A stretch of DNA of 64,000 nucleotides from Kingdonia uniflora (Eukaryota; Streptophyta; Magnoliopsida; Ranunculales; Circaeasteraceae), in contig JACGCM010001245.1 in NCBI GenBank assembly GCA_014058105.1, positions 1 to 64,000 of the forward strand, read 5' to 3'. Position numbers and translations under genes: made by a program. This document shows, in pieces, positions 21,843-33,170 of the stretch; the first letter of the stretch is position 1; each line of letters starts with the position of its first letter. The notes under the pieces were generated by a model that had not been told where the DNA came from, made no database searches, and saw nothing but the letters and a program-made list of their open reading frames with translations.

Positions 21843-24805
21843 ATGTTTAAATGCATATTGGAACCTAAAAATTTAGATTTAGCGATCCATGTTGAGGGAA
21901 AGTGGACAAGTCTAGGTGCCACTGGATACTACAAACATGATTATGTTGGTGGGAAAGATTACATAGTTGGCAAACTGTTCAAAGATTCCCCTTCTTATAA
22001 GAAATTGATCAGATTATCAGAACAGATAAGGGATCATTTTTTGCAAACTACACATTCAATTCCTAAAGGGTCAATGATCCAGTTGTGTTGCTTATTCCTT
22101 GGTGATAAAAAAAATGGATTCTAACAACATCTTGAAGGACACGTTAATTAATAGTGATGGTGCAAGGGAAGGGAGTATACATTTGTATGCTTCTGTTGTC
22201 AAAAAATCCAAAACAGAACTCCCAACACTTAATAGGAAGAAACCAAGTTACTATTTAGAGGTAGAATTATATGAGATGCCTGTTTCCAGTGGCAATGATA
22301 GTGATGATACATATATGATGAACTTAGATGAAGATGATATCCAAGAGTATGATTTTCAACCAATTGATGTTCAACCAAATGAAATGTTTCAGCAATTTGA
22401 TGATATACCAATTGATGTTCGAGCAACTATTGTTCAAGGAAATGATATAACACATCTTATTATTGATGATACTAATGAGGAAGTTAACCATTGGACTGAT
22501 GTGATCTCAAAGATTGATATTAAGAATGTTGATGTTGGAGATGGTTATTACAACACTCACTCCTCACAAGATGGAGATGGCGTACCCACAGCTGAAGATA
22601 TTGCAAAGCATATATGAAGAATTCAATGATTTTGTGGTGGAGAATAACATTATTTTTGAGAAGGAATAAAATATTGTACTGTTGAATAGTACAAAAACAA
22701 GAAAGTTTGTTAATCCCATTGTGATTAGGATGGAGTGGCCAACTAACTATGAGACAAGGAACTACATAAGGACATGGTCTATCCAAATTAAGTTTACATA
22801 TGAACAAGTCAAAAATAAAAGCTATCGACTAAGGTTCAAGTGTACAGATGAAAAATGTAAGTATTTGCTATATGTTAGAAGATCAACTGATGAGCATACC
22901 ATAATTGTGAAGAAAGGTAGTCATTTAGAGCATACTTGTGAAGGCAACATTGATGACAAGGACAAGCTAGCAAATGCTCTTTGGATTGATAACTACTGTG
23001 AGGATGGACTAAGGAATATTAAACTATCCAGCCCTATTGATGTCTTTACAACAATTAGAAGAAAATTTGGTATTGATTTATCCTATTGGACTTCTTGGAA
23101 TGCATGGACTATATGTATGGAAAGGATTGTTGGTTCATATGACGAGGGATACTTTAATATGCCTTCTTTAACTATTGAACTTCTTACTGCAAATCCTGGG
23201 AGTATTATAGGTTGTAGTAGAGATGATGGCACATTGCAGTAGACTGGAACTATGGTAATGTTCAAGGCATCTTATAATGGTTGGTTGAGAGGGTGCAGGC
23301 CAGTTCTTGGATTATATGGGTGCTTCTTAAAAGGAAAATATGGGAGAGTTTATTTGTCTATTATAGGGCTTGATGAGAATAATGGTTTGTTTCCAGTTGC
23401 TACATATTTTTGCAGGAATGAATACTACGATACATAGAATACATATCTCCAAGCATTGCAGCCATGGCTTGATCAACATGATGCCAAATTGACATTCATT
23501 TCTGATAGACAAAAGGGGTTGATTAAAGCGGTTGTAGATAATTTCCATCATTGTAATCATAGGTTCTGTTTTAGGCACATGTATAAGAATTTCAAGAATA
23601 TTTATAGGGGTACACATTTGGAGAGGCTATCTTGGAATGCAGCAAGAGCTTACAGAACTATTGATAACGACAATTTTCTTGCTAAGCTTAGGGAAGACCA
23701 TTAATCTGCAAGGCATTGGTTAGAGAGGGAACCTCCTAAAATATGTTGTAGGTTTCACTTTGACTCAATAGCTAAATGTGAGCACATCAATAACAATTTC
23801 AGTGAGTCATTTAACAATTAGATTTTGAGGGTAAGGAATAAACCACTTCACAAGTCGTTGGAGAAATTGAATATGATGATGATGACTCTGATGTATGATA
23901 AAAGAACCAAGGAAAGTATTTGGGACCAAGATGGTTTGGTACCAAGGGCAGTTGCCCACATTGCAAAGCTGAAGAAGTGGTATGGCAAATTTGATCTTGC
24001 AGGTGTTGAAAAGAATAAGTGGACTGCTACAAAGGATGGCCAGAGGTGGACAGTTAACCTAGATGCTCAAGAATGTGAATGCAAGGAGTGGCAAGTATCT
24101 GGTCTACCATGTATAAATACAGTGTACATACTTGTTTGGTTGAGAAAACCATCATGGAAGAAGTAAGTATCAATCTAATTACATTAATTTTTAATTGTTA
24201 ATTTTTCATACATTCACTACTTTAGCTTAAATGTTTCATATAAATGGATGTTAATTATTTATACATTTACTACTTTACATGTAGATATTGTTGTGAGTAC
24301 CATTGGGTGTCTACATATATGAAAGCATATGCTAGTACAGTTTATCCAGTAGCCAATGATACAAGTTGGGTGAAGGTATGTTAACATGTTTTTGTGTTTT
24401 TGTACTTTTAATAGGACCTGTTTTACATATGCTTTTCATTTTGTTAATGATTTACTTATTATATTGCAGCCACCCAGGGAGTTCAGGCCACCCCCACTTT
24501 TAAGGCCAACTAGAAGACCTAGAAAATCAAGAAGAAAAGATGAAAATGAACTCACTAATGGCTCAGCAAGGAGATATGGCAAGTATGGACACTATGGGCA
24601 CAATAAGAAGACATGTAAGGGTCCCCCTATGGCTGATAAGGTTGTACATAATAAGAAGAAACTTACTAGGGTAGATACTCTAAGAAGTCAAGAAGAGATT
24701 AAAGTTAAGTATAGGTTTACCACTCTTGGTCAGGGAAGTGAACCAAGACCAAGTACAGCTACATCACAAACAACTCAAACATGTAGGAGGGCAAGGCAAA
24801 CTTAA
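21843..24805 (+). pseudogene. MULE2 MuDR-type transposase, broken mainly by in-frame stops
   Basis: The N-terminal exon (21843-22124: HVEGKWTSLGATGYYKHDYV, GGKDY, IPKGSMIQLCCLFLG), an acidic linker (22099-22617) and the DNA-binding domain (22682-23242: IRMEWPTNYETRNYI, FKCTDEKCKY, LEHTCEGN) are easily aligned with MULE1. The catalytic and C-terminal parts then continue in one frame from 22682 to 24166, interrupted only by stops at 23240, 23435, 23702 and about 23819. The first catalytic Asp is replaced by Tyr (LGLYGCFLKGKYG, codon 23313-23315); the second motif FISDRQKGL is intact. The SWIM finger reads CECKEWQVSGLPCIN, so the final His is Asn. The knuckle (24571-24615) has lost two Cys (YGKYGHYGHNKKTC). 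An intron probably lies at about 24166-24470. Confidence 0.87.
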
Positions 24806-25164
24806 CAAAAGACTTCTAATCAGTCTAGTGAAAGGGCAAGACAACAAAATACAACTATCAATGATATTGATAAATACATTGATAAACATCTCAATATCAT
24901 TAAAGAGAAACTCCTCACATGTATTGATGAATCCGATAATGAGATTTTCTTGGTTCTTAGTAGAGTATCCTAGAATTTCTATTGCTTCATCTTTCACAAG
25001 TCGCTTGAAATCCAAAGAATGAGTTGTATGTAGTCATCTTTTAGAATTGGGGAATACCGAAACCAACCCGAGCATTCCTTTAGTATGCAAAGGTTACAGT
25101 TAATCGGAATCCAATTTCAATACATATAAAAATAAAATGAAAACCAATAAGCAAGAAAACATAC

Positions 25165-25481
25165 TTGCTATTTCCAAAGCTTGCTCCTCTATAAGTTGTG
25201 TCGTAAATCTCTTCAAAACATGTTTGTAACTATAGACATGGGATGCTTGGGCATGTTCAATACTATAAAAGGCGTAAAAATAAAAAATAGAAGACCCCCA
25301 TTTCTCATAAACACTTTCTAATGATAAAAAAAACACAACAACCATTACTTTCACTTACCTTCCACCATGAACAACACTAAGCATTTGGTGGCTTTGCCAT
25401 AAAATCTCATTTGGGTCTTCTTCACAAGTACTTGTGCTCCCCATGTAAACAACATACACTTGCAAACAGTGAATCCATTTC
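25165..25481 (-). pseudogene. Captured subtilisin-like protease fragment (I9 propeptide, two exons)
   Basis: On the minus strand exon 25481-25359 (123 nt; acceptor ATACAG|G, donor GGAAG|GTAAGT) encodes CLQVYVVYMGSTSTCEEDPN and EILWQSHQMLSVVHGG. A 96-base intron (25263-25358, acceptor TTTTATAG) joins in phase to exon 25262-25165, which encodes IEHAQASHVYSYKHVLKRFT and QLIEEQALEIA before the donor A|GTATGT. This is the peptidase-inhibitor I9 prodomain of plant subtilases (S8), which chaperones folding and keeps the secreted protease inactive until cleaved. No signal-peptide exon was matched and the catalytic Asp-His-Ser domain is absent: the copy stops in the next intron, close to the MULE transposase 3' end. 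Intact splice sites show genomic capture rather than retroposition. It could give only a truncated propeptide. Confidence 0.85.
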
Positions 25482-25924
25482 CTGTATACAACTAAATATG
25501 AGTCAGAACTCCTCAAAGAAGAAACCTCATACAAATCTTAAACTGTCTGCTCCTGGCAAAGATGAATATTTTATCATGAGTTCAGGATAGTAGAAAACAA
25601 ACACAGAGTTCTTTCCATAACTAACACAGAGTTCTTTCCATATGAAAGATACGACTATTTTTCCTTTTCACATATCCATAGAAAACTACATTATATCACC
25701 TGTAATTTATTTGTTGCATACACTGTCAAAGGTTCCTGGTCCATATTAGACATTATAGTATATTGATTGGTAGAAGAAAATGTATAAGAGTCAGTCTCAC
25801 AATAATAACTTCATAAAGCATTTTGTGCTTTTATTGAATCTACTATTGTATAACTTGGTCAGAGTGCTTTTATTAAAGAACTCGTATTTATTTTGAGATC
25901 TGTAATCAGGCGATGTAAGCTTAC

Positions 25925-26044
25925 CTTTTGACAGCATTTCATTATAATTTTTTTAGTTGGTTTCTCATCGGGAGGATAGCATTGTCTTAGTCTAACAAGT
26001 GTTCTGTTTAAGCTCTCTAATGTTGTATGTATTAATGGAATCAT
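25925..26044 (-). CDS. Exon-like piece of an unidentified host gene inside MULE2
   Basis: A minus-strand open stretch ends with a canonical donor CAAAAG|GTAAGC at 25925. It reads SLNRTLVRLRQCYPPDEKPT, then KKIIMKCCQK, a conserved-looking basic/helical segment. A second candidate exon lies upstream on the same strand at about 26470-26560 (acceptor CTTTATAG, donor CCAG|GTGAGT; SAKLEVNIEIEFVRSLR then a stop). I do not recognise either. They lie in the captured part of MULE2 and may come from a gene other than the subtilase, because they precede it on the same strand at over 400 bases. Function unknown. Confidence 0.4.
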
Positions 26045-26208
26045 GCCTTCCTCTACTGTTTACTGTCGTTTATTTAAAGTGATAATAAATGTTGTTGTTT
26101 CATTAGGATGTATCCTTATAGTTGTTTTTCCTATAAATGAATATAATAAAAATCAAATTTTATACCCAATAGGGTAATATGTTGTTTTCTTTTCTTACAT
26201 ACCGATTT

Positions 26209-26280
26209 GAACCCAAGTGGACTCGAACCACCATCCCCTCAATCAGTTGAGTGCTCTAGCCATTTTGAGCTAATGGATTC
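26209..26280 (-). other. tRNA-like sequence with Pol III box A and box B
   Basis: On the minus strand the 72 bases start GAATCCATTAGCTC and end CCACTTGGGTTC. The terminal 7-mers GAATCCA and TGGGTTC pair completely (one G-T). TAGCTC...GAGC resembles a D-arm/box A, and GGTTCGAGTCC is an exact match to the box B consensus within a TPsiC arm. The anticodon arm (CTCAACTGATTGAGG) does not fold with a normal 7-base loop and there is an extra base after the acceptor. It is therefore a tRNA pseudogene or the head of a tRNA-derived SINE rather than a working tRNA; a GAT anticodon is possible but not supported. Confidence 0.4.
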
Positions 26281-26559
26281 ATTGAAAATCATAAGGAAAA
26301 ACACTCAAAAGGGAAATCGATTTAAATTGGACAAGTGGTATGGATTTCTGGGAAAGAAAAAAAACATTCAACTTCTGAATTTCAAAGAGCCCATCTGTGA
26401 TACCAACATAGTTATAATTAGTCATAGTAAAGTTCAAGAGTGTTGAACATACACAGAAAAGCTAATACTCACCTGGATCATCGACGTTCAAGAGTTATCT
26501 TAAGCTTCGTACAAACTCTATCTCGATGTTAACTTCTAATTTTGCTGACCCTATAAAGG

Positions 26560-28065
26560 AGAAATATGCTAGCTATAAACAAATCTTGTAGTAAATTAAA
26601 ATAAAATAGTAATGAAAAAATATATCGCCATGAAGCTCCAGGATTCTACATCCTTCAAACACAAGCAGGTATACTATCATGTTCATAATATTTGAGTAAA
26701 TTGCACTTTAGGATTCCGACCGTCATTTCCTCCATTGCTATATTTAATTTTCTTAAGATCGCATGGAGCTAATGGGATTGTTGAGGAATTTATCTCACTC
26801 ATAATTGTGTTTTTCTCGACTTGATAATTTGCACTAACAAAGAATTCGAGTTTTGTGGAACATGGAGGGTTAAAAGTGGCACATATCTAATTTAAGAATT
26901 CTACTCCGTATAACCATTAGATTGACATACCTGAAGATCAAATGGGTTCTTTAAAAAAATATGCATTTACTATTAAGTTTCTTGTAACCTAAAACAAAGA
27001 CTTAACTGGACATGGACTTTACTATTACCTCTATATTGAAAATCTAATTTCTAAACTTCTCTACATTCATGTTCTCTTTGGCATATATGGGCCTTTACTC
27101 TGTTAAGTATTGCCCCTGCAAGAAACATCAAGTAACATGTGAGCAAATTCTCTTGGGGCTAAATATTTAATATCGTGAGACAATAATTATAATAGAAACA
27201 TCAGTTAGTTATCTTTAACATAGCCTGTGAAGAACTGGACATCCAGATATTACAACGAGCTACATACAGAGCATAATCCTATATGGTTGTTGCATATCTA
27301 ATAATTTGATGCATCTTTACCACCTAGAGAGTCCCCCTAGTTCACCTGTATGCTCATCTCTACAGTCTCATTTTTTAAAAATATGTGCAACTCATCAGAT
27401 TTCTTTTGAAGGCTTCTTTTAAGCAAAACTGAAAACTGATTTTAAACACTCAACCATTAAACTTCAAAGAGTTAAAACTTGTTGGATTATAAGAGATCTT
27501 ATTCATGTGCACAACTAAATATAAATCAATAGAACTACAATGGAGAGTGAGGTAAAAAGGGAAAAAATGTTTTGTTAACAATTAACCAAAATAACATGTA
27601 TAAATAGTTAAAGGGAAAGAATGAACTTCCCATAGAATTGCAAATTTAGAGGACATATACTCTAAACTAGATTGCTTATTATGGGTTCCCAGAACTGATT
27701 ACAATTCATAAATATTTCAAATGTATATTAAAATAAAAAAAATACTAATAACCACAATCAAGTCATGAATTTCAGTAATCCCAGACCATCTAATTTAAGA
27801 GAAAGTATCAAAAATAGCAAGGGACTTAGGGTTCGACATAAATGGAAAATTAGGGGGAGAGAGAAAGAGAGAGAGAGAGAACCTTCAAGTGTAATTCAAG
27901 AGCTGGGGGATTTTAGTTAAGCTATTTCTGACTATCCTAATTACTCTGATTAGTAATCTTAAACTTTGATATTTGGGGGTTTTTCATCTTCGACAAAACT
28001 TGTTCTGCTGTAAACAAAAATCAACCAAAGAAGCATGGAGAAAGATTTGAATGTTGAAAGGTACT
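26560..28065. other. Non-coding part of the MULE2 cargo
   Basis: Sequence between the exon-like pieces and the right inverted repeat. It is AT-rich, with a short (GA)n tract near 27858-27882 and no supported gene. It probably represents introns or the 5' flank of captured DNA. Confidence 0.4.
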
Positions 28066-28239
28066 AACGTATTTTCTCAGTCTTAACCCAGTCAATACCG
28101 GACTGACCCTGTTGACCGGCTATTTTTTCACCTGAAATAGAATTTTGGGGTCTAAAGTCTAAGAAGTATCAAATGTGGGGGGCAAGGCAAAAGACGATCA
28201 AATAAGTGGGGTCTAAAGTCTAAAAAACTCTTGTATTTA

Positions 28240-28755
28240 TTTCGTTACAAATCATTAAATAATTTTACATTTATTAATTTTATGTCATTACTTTCTTCAT
28301 TTGAACATCATTATCATATACAGTCTAATTATGTATCTTAAGAAATTTTTATTCTTGGTTTGTAAAGGGGGTTTGGCCTAATTTGCATAAGAAAAATTAT
28401 CTAAATCATTTAACTTGTTTTAACCTTTATCTACTTTATTAGGTTTTAGTAAATAAAGAACAATATATAGAAGAAAAAAATGAGAATATTTGTTTCTTGA
28501 TTAAGTTAGTTGTTCACTGTCTCCATCCCTTAATGGAAACATTGAGAAGTTGAAATAGTAGTTAGACGACTATGAACAGTTTAAATCTATATTGAATATG
28601 GGTCTTGATAGGTGTTAATTGGATTCCATCAGTAATCCCACACTTTTGAGATTACAATTTAATACTGAGGGCAGCTTCAAGGAGGTTCAAAGAGTTCCAA
28701 CTGAACTAAGGACACTAACGGATTTATTTGTCCTCTAAATAGTAAACTATCTAAT
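28240..28755. other. Spacer between MULE2 and the copia LTR
   Basis: AT-rich, no ORF or repeat recognised. Confidence 0.4.
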
Positions 28756-29008
28756 TGTTAGGAGTTGGGTCCAACCTACGGTGGGAGCCCAATTGAGTTG
28801 GGGTGTCCTAATGGACTCCTAACAAGCCCATAGACCTTTAGGGTTTATATATGGGGAGAGTTTAAGTAGAGAGATAGATAACCTCATATTGGGTTATCCA
28901 TTTTGTAGTACGTAGAGAGAGATATTATTCAATTAATAAAATATCCCTACTTTTCTCTCAATCATCTTATTTTTTATTACTGATAAGAGTATCTATTATT
29001 ATCCAACA
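28756..29008 (+). repeat. Copia-type 5' LTR
   Basis: A 253-bp block starts TGTTAGGAG and ends CCAACA (TG...CA, with TGTT/AACA inverted ends). It contains a TATATAT box near 28846 and is followed at once by CGTTATCAACACG, a primer-binding-site-like sequence often seen after plant copia LTRs. CTCCTAACA at 28817-28825 is the exact reverse complement of the first nine bases, so the LTR start can form a hairpin. The partner LTR lies outside the window, beyond the nested insertions, so the pair and the target duplication cannot be checked. Confidence 0.7.
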
Positions 29009-29499
29009 CGTTATCAACACGTAGAGCTAGTGGATCAGAAGGGGTAAATAACTCTCAGAATCAGTGTCTTTCTGGATTTTTTGGCGTTGTGAAGAGGTAT
29101 TTTTTAGTATTTTTGAATTTCGATATATAATTTTCACTTGATATATGATATAGGATATCTAGATATGAATTGAAGTATTATTATATATATTTTTTGAATT
29201 AAAATGCTATTTTTGGGTGATTTTTAACCCTTGTAAAAGTATTGTTTTCAAACCAAAATAGTGATCATTGTGGACATCGGATTGGTATACAATCATTTTT
29301 TTTGTGTAACCTATTTCACCACGATCACATCGATATATGGCACGTTTCAGGGAGATGACCCAATCGTCGGAAAATTGGCATTGAAATTAAGCAGTTCACG
29401 GCCAAAAAAATGACATTTTTAGGTCATACTGACGTCACTAGGTTATTTATAATTTTATTTTAAATTATTAAAAAAAATATTTAAATCCTATTAATGACG

Positions 29500-29840
29500 T
29501 TATCAACCTAATTCATTGCTGACGTGGCAGTGACACCTGTCAAGGATACGTGGCATGCTAACGTAGTAGGTGGGGTCTACCATGCTGATGTGGTAGTAAT
29601 ACGTGTTAAGACACGTGGCATGCTGATGTGGTAGGTGGGGTCCACCATGCTAACGTGGCACTGACACGTGTCAAGGACATGTGGTAGGACATTGACATGT
29701 TATGGGCTTACCACATGCCAGACAGTAGCATGTCATGTGACACGTGGCAGTCTCCCATGGTAACACGTGGTAATTGTTTGTATGTGAGATGTGGCAGTCC
29801 CACATGGTGACATGCGGTAGTTAACTATAGGGACACGTGG
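29500..29840. repeat. CACGTG-rich imperfect tandem repeat in the copia leader
   Basis: A unit of about 65 bases, approximately GCTGACGTGGCAGTGACACGTGTCAAGGACACGTGGCATGCTAACGTGGTAGGTGGGGTCCACCAT in segments, is repeated about twice and then dissolves into shorter CACGTGG/CATGTGG copies up to 29835. CACGTGG/ACACGTG are G-box/ABRE-like cores bound by plant bZIP and bHLH factors. The position between LTR and gag fits an enhancer-like or structural role, but none is shown. Confidence 0.6.
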
Positions 29841-30859
29841 CAAATGGTTTGACCAAAGTCAGAACGGTCAACCCGATCCAGGCCTTGACCCAGACCAAGC
29901 CAGAGACACTAAATTGGCTCTAGAGAGCTCAATTTTTGGTCAAATTGAGTATAAAAAAAATTAAAAAATTCCTATTGACTGGACCTACCCATGGGGGACT
30001 CATTTTTAATTTTTTTATAAAAATTTTCTTTTAAATTTTTTTGGAAACGGGTGCCTCGTATTGGAAAGCTGACTCACTTATATGGGATATAAGTAAATTG
30101 ATTAATACATATTTAAGTATCGCATGATAGCTAATATGATATTAATGGTATGCCCCTAGGATACTAATTTACATTATCATGGATCATAAATAATATGAAA
30201 CCAAGACTAATTTAAAATACGAATAGGAGTCATATCTAAATCACAGTTAATTGTCAAAGACAAATAATTAGAACTCAATTAAGAATTGACTTAGTCTTAT
30301 TTTAAAAAACTTGGTATCTGAGGAGCCAATTTTATGTATCTAGGTACAATTAGATGTTAAATGATAACATTTAGAGGCATATTGATACTAGTAACAACCT
30401 ATAGTACCCTAGAATGTTAGTTCAAAGGCAGACATAATCTACCTATCTTGTGAACCTAACAGACTTTGGGGTAAGACCACTTGTCAGCTAGAAATCTAAT
30501 ACCCCTCATATTATTAAAAAAATAAGGTCATTTGGTTAGAATATATTAAACTTTAGGGCTTAGAAGACCCTAGTTGCTAGAATAAGGAAAGCACATATCT
30601 AGTGGTTTTGAATAATAATCTTGGCTAGGATTCTACTAAAACGCATATCAAAGATTAAGATCGTCATTTTACGAGGTAAAATTAAGATTTAATTATTAGA
30701 AAAGAATTTTATGAGTTTTAGAATATGAACAAGGTATAACTATAATATGCTTAGGAATCATTTATTTTCCGTTACTCTAAGTATTATGATCTGTCTTTAA
30801 TGCATTTAAAATGTTTATCAAGAATTGTTACTAATTACGATCTATATTTTGCATAAATA

Positions 30860-31830
30860 GATATCTGCGAAACTCAAGAATGTTGAATTTCCTCCATTGT
30901 TGCTTACTAGAGTCAATTACCTCACTTGGTGCATTGACGTTGACTTGTTTTTGAAGTCTCTCAGTCTATAGAGGACCATCGTCATTGGCAATAATGAAGA
31001 TCACATCGACAAAGCAAAGGCTTTGCTTATCCTCCGTCATCATATTCAGGATGACCTGAAGACTGAATACCTCAACAAGGTTAAGCCAGTTGACTTATGA
31101 GCAAGCATAAATGGGTGTTATGGTCAGCAAAAGACCATTATGCTCTCAAAAGTGATGCACCAATTGAGCAAGCTTTGGTTCTAAGATTTGAGGACTGTTA
31201 CTGATTATAACTCAACAGTCCATAAAATTGCTTCTACACTTGAGTTGTGTGAGAAGAAAGTCAATAATACTAAAATGGTAGAGAGGACTCTATCAACTTT
31301 CTATGCTAATAATATTGCGCTTCAGAGGTAATATCGGTGAGAGAATATTGCAACTCACAAAGTCTTGATTCGGGCACTGTTCCTCTATGAGTATAACGAT
31401 AAACTTCTGATGAAGAATCATGCAATACGGCTTTCTGGGAGTGTGATGTTGCCTGCATCACACAATGTTCAGTTTTGAATAAATAACTATGCAAGTCTGG
31501 GACACAAATAAGGAAAGGGCAGGGGTGGATACAGGGAAACAGGATGGGCAGGAACCCAAAACCTATTGGCCCTAGGAAGGGTAAAGGATTTTAGAAATTT
31601 GGCAAATCAGGAAATGTAAAGAAGGAAAAGAAGCCAGATCAGGCATCTCCTTACTTTAACTGTGGTGGCATAGAACATTGGGCATGGGAATGTCTAGTAC
31701 TACGGGTGGCCAGAGATAATAGAGTCCATACCCACCATATAGTTATTGACACTTACTCTGCCCCTGTGGAGTTTATAGCATCAGACTTCTTCAGCAACAC
31801 TGATACCGGTATGGATCAACATACGGAGTA
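30860..31830 (+). pseudogene. Copia gag (UBN2 type), broken
   Basis: The frames read EFPPLLLTRVNYLTWCIDVD, KAKALLILRHHIQDDLKTEYL and TDYNSTVHKIASTLELCEKK, then TLSTFYANNIALQR: the helical capsid-like core of the gag_pre/UBN2 type copia gag, which packages element RNA. A nucleocapsid knuckle follows as YFNCGGIEHWAWEC (about 31651-31694), a C-x2-C-x4-H-x4-C motif whose first Cys has become Tyr. Several stops and a frameshift within 31090-31330 and again before the knuckle disable it. Confidence 0.75.
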
Positions 31831-32198
31831 ATCCATAATGATATCTTAGTAGACATGTGATGTCACAGTAGAGAGCACTAGTAGTTTCTTTTCTTACAAA
31901 GACTTAATTTACTTTTTGTCAGTATTTTTGATTATGTTAGGAACAAATCATTTATGCTTCAATAAAGTGCTCGTGACATACATGAGATTTTTAATTCATT
32001 CTAAATACTGATTATTTAAATTATTGCTTGGGATAGTAGTTAATTTTTCATATATAGATTTTAATCTGATATATATACAGGTCGCCCATGGAACTTTCTT
32101 CCTGTAGGACACTAATTAATAATAGGGCGAGTTGTGACACATGTCAAGTAGACCATACCATGCACTCGATCCATCGAGATAAATAGTATTTCTCGCAC

Positions 32199-32715
32199 TT
32201 GATCGTGTATGTCGGGAACACTCACACTATTACTGGGTCAACCAGTATCATAGAAAGCTCAGGGAGTGCCACACTTTTACTCCCTAATGGTACGATACTG
32301 AGTATCCAGACCGCGTTGTTTGCTTGTAAATCTCCCAAGAATATTCTAAGCTTTAAGGACATACATGATAACAATTATCAAGTCAAGACAATAGGAAATG
32401 ATGAGAATCAAATTCTATCCATCGCATATTCGCCTAACGGTCAAGAACTTATATTGGAACAGTGTCCAATATATTCCCCAGGGGTTTATTTTACTGCCTT
32501 CAGGCATGTCAAAACATATGTAATCACTAATTTTTCTCCGTTACAAGAGAAAATATTCAAGATTTAGCATGATCGTTACGGACATTCTGGACAAAGAATA
32601 ATGAGGAAAATTATCAATAGTACCTCTGGACATTCACTCATGGGAAAGAAGATCAAAATTTTGCAAGATTGCCCGTGTAACACCTGCTCTCATAGAAAGC
32701 TTATAATTATTAGGT
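32199..32715 (+). pseudogene. Copia protease-region and GAG-pre-integrase fragment
   Basis: The ORF 32199-32567 starts at VGNTHTITGSTSIIESSGSA, followed by LLPNGT and ALFACKSPKNILSFKDIHDN, the conserved segment after the copia protease active site. The catalytic Asp motif (normally D-S-G/A before T-H) is changed to V-G-N. A stop at 32565 precedes HDRYGHSGQRIMRKI, CPCNTCSHRKL, i.e. the GAG-pre-integrase domain with its H-x3-H-x-C-x2-C zinc pattern partly kept. The match stops near 32715. Confidence 0.75.
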
Positions 32716-33170
32716 AACTGAGGGGGAAAATCACAACGTGGAAACACAATATGATTGAGCAAGAGCTTAAGATCTAACTCTAACCACAAAGAATTCAATC
32801 CAAAGTAATAAACACATATACAAGGTTTAAATTTAGGTGGAAACTCAAAAAAAGATCAAAACCACCCCTGACAAGCACGACGAATCTATTATCAATTAGG
32901 GTTATAAGAAGTTCCAGAAATTACTCAACCTCACCTCTACTCTTACAGATAATCCCCAGCAAGAAACCGTCAAAAGAAAACCCAAGAAATCTCTTCAGAG
33001 TATACCCTAGATTTCTTTATTTTTTCTCTATCTTTAACTCTTTTCTCTCACGGTACAGAGGTATTTAACTCATACTCTATATTTATAGACTTTCTATTAG
33101 GTCGTCAGCGAAGTACGCATCGTGAGGCAAACTATCACTTTGGAATATGTCCCCTTCAAAATGAACTTAC
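32716..33170. other. LTR-like insert of unknown origin
   Basis: At 32716 copia coding sequence is replaced by non-coding sequence containing AACGTGGAAACACAA, GTTTAAATTTAGGTGGAAAC and CAAAACCACC, wording typical of plant copia LTRs. It may be a solo or partial LTR inserted before element C. No ends with TG...CA or duplication were established. Confidence 0.35.

Larger units (their letters stand above)
21022..28230 (+). mobile_element. MULE2: Mutator-like element carrying captured host gene fragments, 7.2 kb
   Basis: The left end (GAGTTTTTTAGACTTTAGAC, then TTTGATCGTCTTTGGCC, TTGCCCCCCACATTTGACAC and TTAGACTTTAGACCCCAAAATT) matches the reverse complement of the right end over about 150 bases. 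The flanks are ATGTATTTA (21013-21021) and TTGTATTTA (28231-28239), eight of nine identical. The left half encodes a MuDR transposase. The right 3 kb (25025-28070) is not Mutator sequence and contains minus-strand exons with GT-AG introns, including a subtilase piece, so the element behaves like a Pack-MULE that still carries its transposase gene. Confidence 0.87.
29009..32715 (+). mobile_element. Internal region of a Ty1/copia element (5' half)
   Basis: The region runs from the putative PBS through a 1.85-kb leader to gag, the protease region and the GAG-pre-integrase domain. Recognisable copia sequence ends near 32715, in the motif that normally continues as GKLI.RPS. The integrase, RT and 3' LTR should lie to the right of this window if the nest C/B/A and the preceding 455 bases are insertions. 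Confidence 0.7.

Noticed and set aside
26207..26446. 79-codon plus-strand ORF
   Set aside because: Its first third is the complement of the tRNA-like sequence; no other support.
32199..32567. Novel 122-residue secreted protein
   Set aside because: Clear copia polyprotein segment after the protease site (GSATLLLPNGT, ILSFKDIH).
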